From an uncultured Lachnospiraceae bacterium (GTDB taxonomy: Bacteria; Bacillota; Clostridia; Lachnospirales; Lachnospiraceae), in the NCBI GenBank assembly GCA_900316855.1, contig ONEK01000007.1, positions 124,001 to 188,000 on the forward strand: a DNA stretch of 64,000 bases. Direction: 5' to 3'. Made by a program: the position numbers and the translations under genes. Below are positions 15,856-24,120 of the stretch, piece by piece. Each line of letters starts with the position of its first letter. Within the stretch, counting starts at the first letter, position 1. Below the pieces are notes generated by a model. The model did no database searches. It saw nothing but the letters and a program-made list of their open reading frames with translations, and was not told where the DNA came from.

Positions 15856-16944
15856 TTATTTCAGCTCGTAGGTAACGGTCACGGTTGCGGTCACGTCGAG
15901 GTTTCCGGGCATGACGCTCATGTCGGACGCAGCCTCCTTCATGCTGCTCATGTAGATGCTCTGGTCCTGCGTCCTTGCGGAGACATCCTGATAGCCCTCC
16001 GTGATGGAGACGACATCGCCGAGCGACAGGTCAGCCGCCTCCGCGAGCGTTTCCGCCTTGTCCTTCGCGGTCTGAACCGCCGCCTTCAGTGCTTCCCTGT
16101 AGGCACTGTCATAGTCGCTCGACGAGAAATTGATGCCGTTGACGTCCGTCGCGCCGGCCTTAATGCCCTCGGAAACCAGCTTTCCGGCGTCAGCGATATC
16201 CTGACCGGAAATCCTGAGCGTCGTCGATACGGTATAGCCGTCAATGCTGCTGCCGCTGTCATCGTAATGCGGATAAATATTGTAATCCGAGGTCTGGATG
16301 TCCTCCTCGTCCACGCCAAGCTCCTTCAGCTTGTCGATCACCGTGTTCACGGTGTCGGTATTTTCGTCCTGCGCAGCCGGCGCGCTGTCCCCGGTCGTGG
16401 TCACGCCGAGGTTAATCTCCGTCGTGTCCGGTACCGCGTCAACAGACTCGCTTGCGACAACGGTTACGGTCTTGCCGGACACCTGGGCGGATACAACCGT
16501 GTCCTCATCGGAATCCGCAGCCTCACCTTTTGCTTCCCCGTCTTTTTCATCGGATGCGTTGTCCTTTTTCCCGGACTCCTCGTCCTTAGCGTCAGCGTCC
16601 GCGGACTCTTCGCTGTCCTCCGTGCCGCTCTTTTGTGACTTGTCCTTCGCCTTCTTCAGCGCATCGATGATCTTCTCCTTCGCCTCATTGAGCGAATCCC
16701 CGGAATCCGCCGTGTCCGCCTCGTCTGCGGAGGACTTCTTCTCCTTCGCGGCATTGTCCGTCAGCTTCAGTGTCGCAGCCTCTGTGGCGCTTTCCTCCGT
16801 GTCCGCCTCATCCGCTGCGTCTGTGCTGCCTGTCCCGGCCTTTGCCTCCACATTCAGTACCGGATCCGCGTTCAGGCTTCCGCAGGCCGCAAGGGACATT
16901 CCCAGTACCGACGCCATAAGAACCGCAAGAATTCTCTTTTTCAT
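15856..16944 (-). CDS. SIMPL-domain (DUF541) lipoprotein
   Basis: A lipoprotein signal with lipobox LAAC (Cys21) anchors the product outside the membrane. Residues about 35-150 form a low-complexity Asp/Glu/Ser/Ala/Lys-rich linker, very acidic. The C-terminal ~210 residues are a SIMPL domain: VSGKTVTVVASESVDAVPDTTEINLGV, INFSSSDYDSAYREALKAAV and a final TATVTVTYELK. SIMPL proteins form large extracellular or periplasmic assemblies of ill-defined function. A ribosome site (AAGGAG) lies behind a degenerate ATGCCCGC palindrome (16962-16981). An extended -10 promoter is present further up. The domain call is good; the biological role is unknown. Confidence 0.88.
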   Translation of the reverse strand: MKKRILAVLMASVLGMSLAACGSLNADPVLNVEAKAGTGSTDAADEADTEESATEAATLKLTDNAAKEKKSSADEADTADSGDSLNEAKEKIIDALKKAKDKSQKSGTEDSEESADADAKDEESGKKDNASDEKDGEAKGEAADSDEDTVVSAQVSGKTVTVVASESVDAVPDTTEINLGVTTTGDSAPAAQDENTDTVNTVIDKLKELGVDEEDIQTSDYNIYPHYDDSGSSIDGYTVSTTLRISGQDIADAGKLVSEGIKAGATDVNGINFSSSDYDSAYREALKAAVQTAKDKAETLAEAADLSLGDVVSITEGYQDVSARTQDQSIYMSSMKEAASDMSVMPGNLDVTATVTVTYELK

Positions 16945-16961
16945 GTTTTTTCTCCTTCCTG

Positions 16962-16981
16962 ACGCCCTGTAAAGCGGGCAT
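16962..16981 (-). repeat. Palindromic RBS-proximal hairpin, SIMPL gene copy (degenerate)
   Basis: On the minus strand, ATGCCCGC-TTTA-CAGGGCGT pairs over about six positions. It lies between the promoter and the AAGGAG of the SIMPL lipoprotein gene, in the same place as the better copies elsewhere. Confidence 0.5.
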
Positions 16982-16994
16982 CCATCGCGGGCAT

Positions 16995-17003
16995 ATTGTA
17001 ACA
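16995..17003 (-). promoter_or_regulatory. Extended -10 promoter of the SIMPL lipoprotein gene
   Basis: TGTTACAAT on the minus strand gives a TGnTACAAT extended -10, about 50 bases before the start codon. The -35 region is poor, as is common with extended -10 promoters. Confidence 0.5.
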
Positions 17004-17058
17004 GAACCGGCCACCCGAAAATGTAGTTTTCACAGATTCTTCACCGGTTTAGAAAAGT

Positions 17059-18522
17059 TTAAGAATCTTTCCTTTTGTGCTTCTCGATCCACTCCTTAGG
17101 GATTTTGTTCTCAAACCGGTCCTTGGACGTCTCCGAGGGAATCTCGGTCGGATACCTTCCGTCAAAGCAGGCCGCACAGTAGTCCGTATCATGCAGAATC
17201 GTCGACCGGGCAATCTTCCTTGCGTTCTCCACGGACAGATAGCCCAGGGAATCCGCGCCGATGATCTGCGCGATCTCGGGGATCGTGTGATGGCACGCGA
17301 TGAGGTGCTCGCGTGAATCGATATCCGTGCCGTAGTAGCAGGGATTCATGAACGGCGGGGCGGACACGCGGAAATGAACCTCCTTCGCGCCTGCCTCCCG
17401 GACGAGCCGCACGATGCGCTCGGACGTGGTTCCGCGGACGATGGAATCATCGATCAGGACGACCCGCTTGCCCCGGATCGTCTCCGCGATCGGGTTCAGC
17501 TTGATCTTCACGAGGTCCTCGCGCTGTGCCTGGCCGGGCGATATGAACGTCCTGCCGATATATTTGTTTTTCAGAAGGCCGATTCCGTAGGGGATGCCCG
17601 ACTGCCGCGCGTAGCCGAGCGCCGCGTCAAGACCGGAATCCGGAACGCCGATGACGACGTCCGCCTGCACCGGGTGCTCCAGCGCCAGGAACGAGCCTGC
17701 GCGAAGCCGTGCCTCATGCACGCTGGCGCCGTCGACAATGGAATCCGGCCTTGCGAAATAGATATACTCAAACACGCAGTGTGACGGGGCTGCCTCCCCG
17801 CAGTGATCCTCGATCGAACGGACGCCGTTCTGGTCAGCGACCATGATCTCGCCGGGCTTTAAGTCGCGCACGAGCGTGGCACCGACCGCGTCGAGCGCAC
17901 AGGTCTCGGACGCGAATACAACGGAGCCGTCCGGACACTTGCCGTAGCACAGCGGCCGGAAGCCGTGCGGATCGCGGACGGCGATCAGCTTCGTCGGAGA
18001 CATCAGAACCAGAGAAAACGCGCCGTGAATCCTGCTGACGGTCTCGTTCACCGCCTCCTCGATGGACCCGGTGTGGAGTCTTGCCCGTGTGATCAGGTAG
18101 GAGATGACCTCCGTGTCCGTCGTGGAATGGAAGATGCAGCCCGCGTTCTCCAGCTCGGAACGAAGCTCGTAGGAGTTGACGAGGTTGCCGTTGTGGCACA
18201 GCGCCATGGCGCCCTTGATATGCTTGACCACGACCGGCTGCGCGTTGCTCCGGTTCGATACGCCGCTCGTGGAATAGCGCACATGTCCCACCGCGATATT
18301 GCCGGGGCCGAGCTTTGTCAGCTCCTCGCGGTCGAAAACCTCATGCACGAGGCCCAGGTCCCTGTGGTAATGGAACACGCCGTCGTCATTAACCGCGATG
18401 CCTGCGGCCTCCTGTCCCCTGTGCTGCAGCGCAAACAGCGCGTAATACGCCGTGAACGCGAGGTCACTGCGTGCCGGGGACCAGATACCGAACACACCGC
18501 ACTCTTCACCGATTTTCTGCAT
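17059..18522 (-). CDS. purF: Amidophosphoribosyltransferase (PurF)
   Basis: PurF catalyses the first step of purine synthesis, PRPP plus glutamine to phosphoribosylamine. From ATG 18522 the protein starts MQKIGEECGVFG. The seven-residue propeptide before the nucleophile Cys8 and the AGGAGGATTC ribosome site both favour this start over the in-frame codon at 18564. The glutaminase domain has GHVRYSTSG and CHNGNLVN. The PRPP-binding loop is VVLIDDSIVRGTTS. DYCAACFDGRYPTEIP near the C-terminus, with other cysteines, marks the Fe-S type of the Bacillus enzyme. The 487-residue length is normal. It stands alone, not in a pur operon. Confidence 0.96.
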   Translation of the reverse strand: MQKIGEECGVFGIWSPARSDLAFTAYYALFALQHRGQEAAGIAVNDDGVFHYHRDLGLVHEVFDREELTKLGPGNIAVGHVRYSTSGVSNRSNAQPVVVKHIKGAMALCHNGNLVNSYELRSELENAGCIFHSTTDTEVISYLITRARLHTGSIEEAVNETVSRIHGAFSLVLMSPTKLIAVRDPHGFRPLCYGKCPDGSVVFASETCALDAVGATLVRDLKPGEIMVADQNGVRSIEDHCGEAAPSHCVFEYIYFARPDSIVDGASVHEARLRAGSFLALEHPVQADVVIGVPDSGLDAALGYARQSGIPYGIGLLKNKYIGRTFISPGQAQREDLVKIKLNPIAETIRGKRVVLIDDSIVRGTTSERIVRLVREAGAKEVHFRVSAPPFMNPCYYGTDIDSREHLIACHHTIPEIAQIIGADSLGYLSVENARKIARSTILHDTDYCAACFDGRYPTEIPSETSKDRFENKIPKEWIEKHKRKDS

Positions 18523-18668
18523 GAATCCTCCTGACAGGTCCCGGTTCCGGGCACCATGAAACATCCCTTTTATAACACATTCCGACTGTAATGAAAATCA
18601 GCCTGCAGGGATAATACACTGTACTTTTAGCATTGACTAAGGCCGGATTTCAAAACTACACTTGGCAC

Positions 18669-19856
18669 ATGATCCGCTTTTTACTGAAAAAATTTGTTCC
18701 TGACTGCGACCGCGTGGAGGATCCGGCAGTCCGGGAGCGCTACGGGATTTTCTCCGGATCCGTGGGCATTATCCTGAACCTCTCTCTGTTCGCCGGCAAG
18801 CTCCTCGCTGGCCTTCTGTCGTCCTCGATCTCCATCATCTCCGACGCGTTCAACAACCTCTCCGACGCGGGCAGCTCCATCATCACGCTCATCGGCTTCC
18901 GGATTTCCGGCGAGAAGCCCGACGCGGACCACCCGTTCGGTCACGGCCGCGTGGAATATATCACGGGGCTCATCGTGTCCATCATCATCTGCATGATGGG
19001 TGTCGAGCTCGGCAGGGAGTCGTTCGCGAAGATCCTGCACCCCTCACCGGTTTCGTTCAGCCCGCTCATCGGCGGCATCCTCGCCGCCTCCATCGCGGTG
19101 AAGCTGTACATGTATTCCTACAACCGCGCCTTTGCGAAGAAGCTGGGCTCTGTTGCCCTCTCCTCCACCGCCTCCGACTCGCGCAATGACTCCATCGCAA
19201 CCACAGCCGTCCTTGCGGCACAGCTTGTGTATTACTTCACATCCCGGAGCGCCTCCGGCAGCGGCATCAACCTCGACGGCATCTCAGGCCTTGCGGTTGC
19301 TGCCTTTATCCTGTACTCCGGCATCACATCCGTCATCGATACCATCAATCCGCTCCTTGGCCAGGAGCCGGATCCGGAGCTCGTTTCCGGCATCAACGCC
19401 GTTGTGACGGGCACGCATCCGATCCTTGGCATGCACGACCTCGTGATCCATGACTACGGCCCGGGCCGCAGGATGGTGAGCCTGCACGCCGAGGTCCCCT
19501 CCGACATGACGCTCGTTGCGGCGCACGAGCTGATCGACGGACTCGAGCAGCGGCTGAACGCCCAGTTTCACATGGAAACCGTCATCCACATCGACCCTGT
19601 CGACCGGGATGACCGGCTGACGCAGCAGCTCCGCGAGAAGCTGATCGAGTTTCTGGACTACCTCAGTCCCGACTTCCTGTTTCATGATTTCCGCATTGTA
19701 AAAGGCGAAAGCCACACGCGCATTCTCTTCGACGTCAACGTTCCGTTCGGCACCCGCATGACGGATGAGGAAATCGTCCGCTACCTCAGGGACCGGTTCC
19801 ATCAGCTCGATGCCGCGTACCGCGTCATCGTCTCCGTCGACCATTACAAAAAGTGA
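18669..19856 (+). CDS. Cation diffusion facilitator (CDF) family transporter
   Basis: CDF proteins export divalent metals such as Zn2+, Mn2+ or Fe2+ by proton antiport. The six-helix domain contains SISIISDAFNNLSDAGSSIITLIG and DHPFGHGRVEYITGLIVS, with the TM2 metal-site residues, and STASDSRNDSIATTAVLAAQL, with the TM5 site. A cytoplasmic C-terminal domain follows, with an extra ~90 residues. The ATG at 18669 is chosen over an upstream in-frame TTG at 18633, but no clear ribosome site is seen for either. The gene is divergent from purF. The metal specificity cannot be told from sequence. Confidence 0.88.
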   Translation: MIRFLLKKFVPDCDRVEDPAVRERYGIFSGSVGIILNLSLFAGKLLAGLLSSSISIISDAFNNLSDAGSSIITLIGFRISGEKPDADHPFGHGRVEYITGLIVSIIICMMGVELGRESFAKILHPSPVSFSPLIGGILAASIAVKLYMYSYNRAFAKKLGSVALSSTASDSRNDSIATTAVLAAQLVYYFTSRSASGSGINLDGISGLAVAAFILYSGITSVIDTINPLLGQEPDPELVSGINAVVTGTHPILGMHDLVIHDYGPGRRMVSLHAEVPSDMTLVAAHELIDGLEQRLNAQFHMETVIHIDPVDRDDRLTQQLREKLIEFLDYLSPDFLFHDFRIVKGESHTRILFDVNVPFGTRMTDEEIVRYLRDRFHQLDAAYRVIVSVDHYKK

Positions 19857-19935
19857 CGCAAAGCGGTGCGGTGCGCGTATTCCGGATGTTTGCGGAATTG
19901 CAGAAGCAGCGGGACTATCCGTTGCGTCACGACAC
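19857..19935 (-). repeat. Degenerate fragment of the hairpin-mosaic element
   Basis: On the minus strand this reads GCTTCTGCAATTCCGCAAAC and then ATCCGGAATACGCGCACCGC. It matches the internal region of copies A and C (GCTTCCGCAATTCT, CAAACATCCGAAATCCGCGC) with several changes. It lies between the convergent CDF and thiN genes. Confidence 0.65.
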
Positions 19936-19954
19936 ATTTCGCTGTGTCAGAAGA

Positions 19955-20599
19955 TCACCACGCCACATAGCACAGAGCACTGCCGTGTTCCACGGTGACG
20001 GACGCGGGCCTGTCGCCTTCGATGCGGTTCGAAACCCCGATCGGGTAATCGTTCGTGATCACGGCATCCGTCACCTCATATTTCATGCCCCGCAGCGTCA
20101 CGCCGGTAAGCTTCCCGTCCAGAGCAAACAGTGAGAACGACCCCTGAAAGCCCGGGGCGAAGTTTCGTGTCTCGTCCCGGATCACGAACATCATGCACGA
20201 CGCGTCCATGATATAGCCCTTCGCGCCGTGAGCGCGGATAAAATTCAGCGTCTGGATATTTGCGAGCGTGTGGTCGAGCCTGCCGCCGAGCGCGGCGTAG
20301 AGGGTAAACGTCGTATAACCACGTTCAAGGCCCACGCGGACCGCCGCCATGGTATCCGTGTCGTCCTTCTCGACGGGAAGGCGCAGGACACAGTCGGGCC
20401 GGCTCTGTTCGAATTCCCGCAGGACCTGCCGTCCCTCTTCTTCGAGCGAATCATAATCCCCGATGATAAAATCCGGAACGACTCCCATCCTCGTAAGGTA
20501 TGTCAGCCCGTTGTCTGCTGCGATGACAAAGTCATCCTCCTGCCGGTCCATCGCAATCGGTGAAAATTCACCGGCACACATGATCAGACATTTTCCCAT
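19955..20599 (-). CDS. thiN: Thiamine pyrophosphokinase
   Basis: This enzyme transfers pyrophosphate from ATP to thiamine, the last step in making the cofactor or in salvaging vitamin B1. The 214-residue product carries the family motifs FVIAADNGLTYLTRMGVVPDFIIGDYDSLEE near the N-terminus and VEKDDTDTMAAVRVGLERG and GALGGRLDHTLAN-like sequence (AALGGRLDHTLANIQTL) in the middle. A beta-sandwich C-terminal domain ends in NRIEGDRPASVTVEHGSALC. Many Firmicutes carry thiN near rsgA; here neither rsgA nor rpe is adjacent. No TPP riboswitch-like structure is evident upstream, in line with a salvage enzyme. Confidence 0.93.
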   Translation of the reverse strand: MGKCLIMCAGEFSPIAMDRQEDDFVIAADNGLTYLTRMGVVPDFIIGDYDSLEEEGRQVLREFEQSRPDCVLRLPVEKDDTDTMAAVRVGLERGYTTFTLYAALGGRLDHTLANIQTLNFIRAHGAKGYIMDASCMMFVIRDETRNFAPGFQGSFSLFALDGKLTGVTLRGMKYEVTDAVITNDYPIGVSNRIEGDRPASVTVEHGSALCYVAW

Positions 20600-20742
20600 G
20601 GTTTTCCTTACCTGATTCTGTCCGCTTCCCGCCTGTCCGGGGTCCGCTTTCCTCTCCTGTCACTTTCATCCGGTACGAAATGAATTCCCGCTCCGGTCTT
20701 ACTCATCCCAGCAGGATGATCCCGGTCCCGGCTGCGCATTCA

Positions 20743-20751
20743 TGCTACAAT
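20743..20751 (+). promoter_or_regulatory. Extended -10 promoter of the YgjP-type gene
   Basis: TGCTACAAT matches a TGnTACAAT extended -10. Transcription would begin near 20758, leaving a short leader with AGGAG before the ATG at 20782. This supports that start over upstream in-frame codons. Confidence 0.5.
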
Positions 20752-20781
20752 ACAATGGCGAAGGGGCAGGAGTCGAATGCC

Positions 20782-21450
20782 ATGAACATGAATCTGTATA
20801 GAACGAACCGGACGAAAAACCGCATCGTGCGCGAGGAGCGTCTCTTTGTCACAGAAGACCCGGAGGGAGAGCCGGTCCGCGTCCCCTATACACTGTCGCG
20901 CAGCGCAAGGCGCACAACCTGGTCCCTTGTGATCTCCGCGGAAGGGAAGCTGACGCTTCATGTTCCGCTTCGTGCCGCGGAGCGGGACATCGACCGCATC
21001 CTGGCGGAGCGCTCTTCCTGGATTCTCACGAACCTGCAGCGCATGGAGGACAGAATGCGCGAGCGCGAAAGCCTCCGTCCCTCCCTCACGCCCGAGGAGC
21101 GTGCGCGCACCATCCGGAACGCGGTGCGTCTGCTCCGCCCCGTGCTCGCGGAACGAATCGCGTATTACGAGCCCCTGCTTCCCTCCCGGCACCGGCCCAT
21201 CACACGGGTCAGCGTCCGCGCACAGAAGACGCGCTGGGGGAGCTGCTCGTCGAAGGGGACGCTCTCGTTTAACTGGAAGCTATACCTCGCACCCCCGGAG
21301 GTGCTGGACTATGTCGTCGTGCACGAGCTGTGCCACCTGTGCGAGATGAATCACCAGAAACCGTTCTGGGACCTCGTCGCCTCCATCCTGCCGGACTACG
21401 AGGCATCCCGCCGGTGGCTTTGCGAAAACGGGGATACGCTTGATGTCTGA
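20782..21450 (+). CDS. YgjP-type (M48-related, DUF45) metallopeptidase
   Basis: This is a small soluble zinc-metallopeptidase-like protein of the WssP/YgjP family, whose substrates are poorly known. The zinc site is intact: VVHELCHLCEMNHQKPFW near the C-terminus gives HExxH plus the downstream His. Upstream it has the family segment RAQKTRWGSCSSKGTLSFNWKL. The start at 20782 (MNMNLYRTN) is supported by AGGAG nine bases upstream and the promoter position, giving 222 residues. Earlier in-frame ATGs at 20680 and 20755 lie in or before the promoter. It is divergent from thiN and ends at a shared terminator. Confidence 0.88.
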   Translation: MNMNLYRTNRTKNRIVREERLFVTEDPEGEPVRVPYTLSRSARRTTWSLVISAEGKLTLHVPLRAAERDIDRILAERSSWILTNLQRMEDRMRERESLRPSLTPEERARTIRNAVRLLRPVLAERIAYYEPLLPSRHRPITRVSVRAQKTRWGSCSSKGTLSFNWKLYLAPPEVLDYVVVHELCHLCEMNHQKPFWDLVASILPDYEASRRWLCENGDTLDV

Positions 21451-21452
21451 AA

Positions 21453-21476
21453 CGGCGGAGCCATAAGGCCCCGCCG
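21453..21476. terminator. Bidirectional terminator hairpin
   Basis: CGGCGGAGCC-ATAA-GGCCCCGCCG (9 of 10 pairs) lies exactly between the convergent YgjP and glycosyltransferase stops. Only short pyrimidine tracts follow on either strand. Confidence 0.65.
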
Positions 21477-21485
21477 CTTCATTCA

Positions 21486-22472
21486 TTACTGCTTTTCCGG
21501 AAAGTCACGGGTCGTATATCCGTGCTCCGTATCCAGAAACTGCTCGATGATAAACCTGGGTCTTCCCTTGGACTCCAGATAGATTTTCCCGATGTACTCG
21601 CCGATGACGCCCAGCGACAGCAGGATCAGGCCCCCGATCGCCCAGACGGACACATTGAGGAACGTCCAGCCCGCGACGGTGGCGCCCATGGCATGCCGCA
21701 CGAGCGAGTAGACCAGGATGATGATGCTGACAAGAAATACGAAAAAGCCGAGGTTCGTAATCATGCGGATCGGCTCTGTTGACAGGCTCGTAATGCCCTC
21801 GACCGCAAACGAAACCATCTTCTTCAGCGGATATTTCGACTCGCCGGCAAACCGCTCCGCCCTCTCGTAATAAACGACATCGCTGGGATAGCCGATCATC
21901 GGTACGATGCCGCGAAGGAACAGGTTCACCTCCCCGAATCCGGCAAGGCCCTGCAGCGCGCGGCGGCTCATGAGCCGGTAATCCGCGTGATTATAAACCG
22001 TCTGGGCACCCATGCGGTTCATGACCTTATAGAAGCCCTCCGCTGTGGTCTTCTTGAAAAACGTATCTGTTTTGCGCGCGGAACGGACGCCGTAGACGAT
22101 GTCCTTCCCCTCCAGGTACTTGTCAATCATGGCGTCACAGGCGTCGATGTCATCCTGCAGGTCCGCGTCCATGGAAATTGCCATATCCGCGAAATCCTTC
22201 ACGGTCATAAGCCCCGCAAGGAGCGCGTTCTGGTGACCGCGGTTCCTCGACAGGTTCAGTCCGGAGAACAGCGGATCCTCCTCATGAAAGCCCCGGATCA
22301 GTTCCCAGGTGCCATCCTTTGACCCGTCGTTTACAAACAGGACATGAGACTGCGGGGAAATCTTCCCGGCGTCCATCAGGGCATGCATTTTCTGCTTCAG
22401 GCGCTTCGCCGTCTCCGGCAGCACCTCCTCCTCGTTGTAGCAGGGAATTACAAAATATAGAACATCACTCAT
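21486..22472 (-). CDS. GT2 family glycosyltransferase, GtrB/DPM1-like
   Basis: This membrane-bound GT2 enzyme probably loads a sugar onto undecaprenyl phosphate. The N-terminal catalytic domain shows VIPCYNEEEVLPE, FVNDGSKDGTWE and AISMDADLQDDIDA (the DAD metal site), followed by KKTTAEGFYKVMNRMG and the ADYRLMSRRA segment usual in GtrB-like proteins. Two C-terminal transmembrane helices follow. The ATG at 22472 (MSDVLYFVIP) is preferred. A GTG at 22496 is also possible, and neither has a strong ribosome site. It is directly downstream of a GtrA-like gene, the standard flippase partner. Confidence 0.9.
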   Translation of the reverse strand: MSDVLYFVIPCYNEEEVLPETAKRLKQKMHALMDAGKISPQSHVLFVNDGSKDGTWELIRGFHEEDPLFSGLNLSRNRGHQNALLAGLMTVKDFADMAISMDADLQDDIDACDAMIDKYLEGKDIVYGVRSARKTDTFFKKTTAEGFYKVMNRMGAQTVYNHADYRLMSRRALQGLAGFGEVNLFLRGIVPMIGYPSDVVYYERAERFAGESKYPLKKMVSFAVEGITSLSTEPIRMITNLGFFVFLVSIIILVYSLVRHAMGATVAGWTFLNVSVWAIGGLILLSLGVIGEYIGKIYLESKGRPRFIIEQFLDTEHGYTTRDFPEKQ

Positions 22473-22511
22473 AGCACCAGCCTGTACAGGAAGCACCCCG
22501 TCGGGGAAACT

Positions 22512-22967
22512 TCAGGATTTTTTCTCCAGCGTCATCTTGCGCGAAATGAAATTATAGACCATGACCACACCGGTCGCGAACAGCTTCCAGAACGTCTCCG
22601 CCATGCCCGTCGACATCCAGGAGCGCATCCACTGCCAGTTGCCGTAGATGACGTCCATGCCGACAAACAGGGCGAGCTCGTTGATCACAAGCCCGATGCA
22701 CGACAGGATGAAGAAAATCAGGAATTCCTTCTGTCTCGACAGGTCATCCCTGCGCACGAACACATACTTCATCGACAGCAGGTAATTCGCCACGGTCGAG
22801 ATAATGAAGCTGATGAACTGCGACACGAGGTAATACTGCGGAAAGCTGCCGGCAAAGCCGGTTGCCCTGAACAGCAGGTTCAGGACCGTATAGATTCCGA
22901 AATCGATCAGGAAACAGATCACCCCGACGATTCCGAACCGCGCAATCTGCTTAAGTAATTTATTCAA
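22512..22967 (-). CDS. GtrA-family membrane protein
   Basis: GtrA-like proteins are small four-helix membrane proteins thought to flip undecaprenyl-linked sugars for GtrB-type transferases. The product has the N-terminal family signature QIARFGIVGVICFLIDFGIYTVL and four hydrophobic helices ending in a basic tail. A TTG at 22967 with AGAGGTGGAG just upstream is the likely start (about 151 residues). The frame continues upstream to a non-ATG codon at 23039 with no good ribosome site. It lies 39 bases before the glycosyltransferase start, so the two form a lipid-linked glycosylation pair. Confidence 0.88.
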   Translation of the reverse strand: MNKLLKQIARFGIVGVICFLIDFGIYTVLNLLFRATGFAGSFPQYYLVSQFISFIISTVANYLLSMKYVFVRRDDLSRQKEFLIFFILSCIGLVINELALFVGMDVIYGNWQWMRSWMSTGMAETFWKLFATGVVMVYNFISRKMTLEKKS

Positions 22968-23057
22968 GCTCCACCTCTGAATGATTGAACGGGGCGCCGC
23001 AAGCCCCTGATCCGGCAGGACAGCCTGACTGTCCCGCACCTTGCGATGAACACAAAT

Positions 23058-23534
23058 TTACGCCAGCAGCTTGCGATACAGCATCTGCATGGCCTCATCC
23101 GCGGCCTGCTGCCGGATAGACCCGCGGTCCCCCTCGAACAGGAATTTGCGGCCGGTTGTCTTACCGTCAATAAAGCATCCGATATAGACCAGTCCGACGG
23201 GCTTGCCCTCGTCCGCGTCCGGACCCGCATTACCCGTGATGGAAAGCGCGCAGTCGACACCTGTCTTCTTCGCGGCGCCCTCCGCCATGAGCCTGGCTGT
23301 CTTCTTGGAAATGGCGCCCTGCGTCTTCAGCACCCTGCGTGGCACACCCAGCAGCTTGTGCTTCATCGGCGTCGCGTAGGTGACGAACCCGCCCGCAAAT
23401 ACGGCGGACACCCCCGGGATCGACGTAAACTGTGCGGCAAGGAGCCCGCCGGTACAGGACTCCGCCGTCGCAACCGTCATATTCCGTTCGATCAGCAGTG
23501 CAACAAGCTTCTGTGCTATGTCTTCCTCGTCCAT
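23058..23534 (-). CDS. pncC: Nicotinamide-nucleotide amidohydrolase (CinA C-terminal domain alone)
   Basis: This is a stand-alone PncC domain that converts NMN to nicotinate mononucleotide in the pyridine nucleotide cycle. The signature VATAESCTGGLLAAQFTSIPG, with the catalytic serine, is at residues 21-40, followed by GGFVTYATPMKHKLLGV and LSITGNAGPDADEGKPVGLVYIG. At 158 residues it lacks the N-terminal COG1058 domain of full CinA. Full CinA in competent Gram-positives is often linked to recA. The start codon directly follows a perfect ATGCCTGC palindrome and a GAGGAAAG ribosome site. Confidence 0.93.
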   Translation of the reverse strand: MDEEDIAQKLVALLIERNMTVATAESCTGGLLAAQFTSIPGVSAVFAGGFVTYATPMKHKLLGVPRRVLKTQGAISKKTARLMAEGAAKKTGVDCALSITGNAGPDADEGKPVGLVYIGCFIDGKTTGRKFLFEGDRGSIRQQAADEAMQMLYRKLLA

Positions 23535-23550
23535 TCAAACTTTCCTCTTG

Positions 23551-23570
23551 ATGCCTGCGAAAGCAGGCAT
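23551..23570 (-). repeat. Palindromic RBS-proximal hairpin, pncC copy (perfect)
   Basis: ATGCCTGC-N4-GCAGGCAT has a perfect 8-bp stem and lies in the 46-base gap between pgsA and pncC. Its trailer, AAGAGGAAAGTTTGA then ATG, matches the trailer in the echB-echC gap. Confidence 0.85.
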
Positions 23571-23580
23571 CTGCCCCCAC

Positions 23581-24120
23581 TCAGATGTCGCCGGTATCGA
23601 TGACGCCGCGGTTCTGCCACAGATAGACCGCGAGGGAGATGACGGTCAGCGCCGTCGCAATCCACATGATGACTGTCGTCAGCACGGACAGCGCCGGTAT
23701 ATTGGCGATCATCAGAATGACCATGATCATCTGGAACGTCGTCTTGAACTTGCCCCAGTAGTTCGCGGCAATGACCCTGCCCTTCTCGGCGGCGATCAGA
23801 CGGAAGCCGGAAATCGCGAACTCCCGCGCGATGATGATGCAGACCACCCAGGCAGGGATCCTGCCCAGTGAAATGAGGCAGATCATGGCGCAGCAGACGA
23901 GAAGCTTGTCCGCAAGCGGATCCATGAACTTGCCGAAATCCGTAATGAGATTGTACTTGCGCGCGATTTTTCCGTCGAGCGCATCCGTCAGCGAAGCAAC
24001 AACGAAAATGACCAGCGCGGCGGCGTCGCTGGCATTACCGAACGGCCTTGCCAGGATCACCGCTACGAAGAACGGAATCAGGATCACGCGGAACATCGTA
24101 AGCTTATTCGGAAGATTCAT
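23581..24120 (-). CDS. pgsA: CDP-diacylglycerol-glycerol-3-phosphate 3-phosphatidyltransferase
   Basis: PgsA makes phosphatidylglycerol phosphate, the committed step to phosphatidylglycerol and cardiolipin. The CDP-alcohol phosphotransferase motif DALDGKIARKYNLITDFGKFMDPLADK is complete, with all four aspartates. At least four transmembrane helices follow in a 179-residue chain. Its start overlaps the rimO end by 17 bases. The order rimO-pgsA-pncC is common in Clostridia. Confidence 0.95.
   Translation of the reverse strand: MNLPNKLTMFRVILIPFFVAVILARPFGNASDAAALVIFVVASLTDALDGKIARKYNLITDFGKFMDPLADKLLVCCAMICLISLGRIPAWVVCIIIAREFAISGFRLIAAEKGRVIAANYWGKFKTTFQMIMVILMIANIPALSVLTTVIMWIATALTVISLAVYLWQNRGVIDTGDI

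Noticed and set aside
18523..18668. Purine riboswitch or PurR-type box before purF
   Set aside because: No conserved purine-aptamer loops or PurBox pair could be recognised, and promoter elements there are weak.
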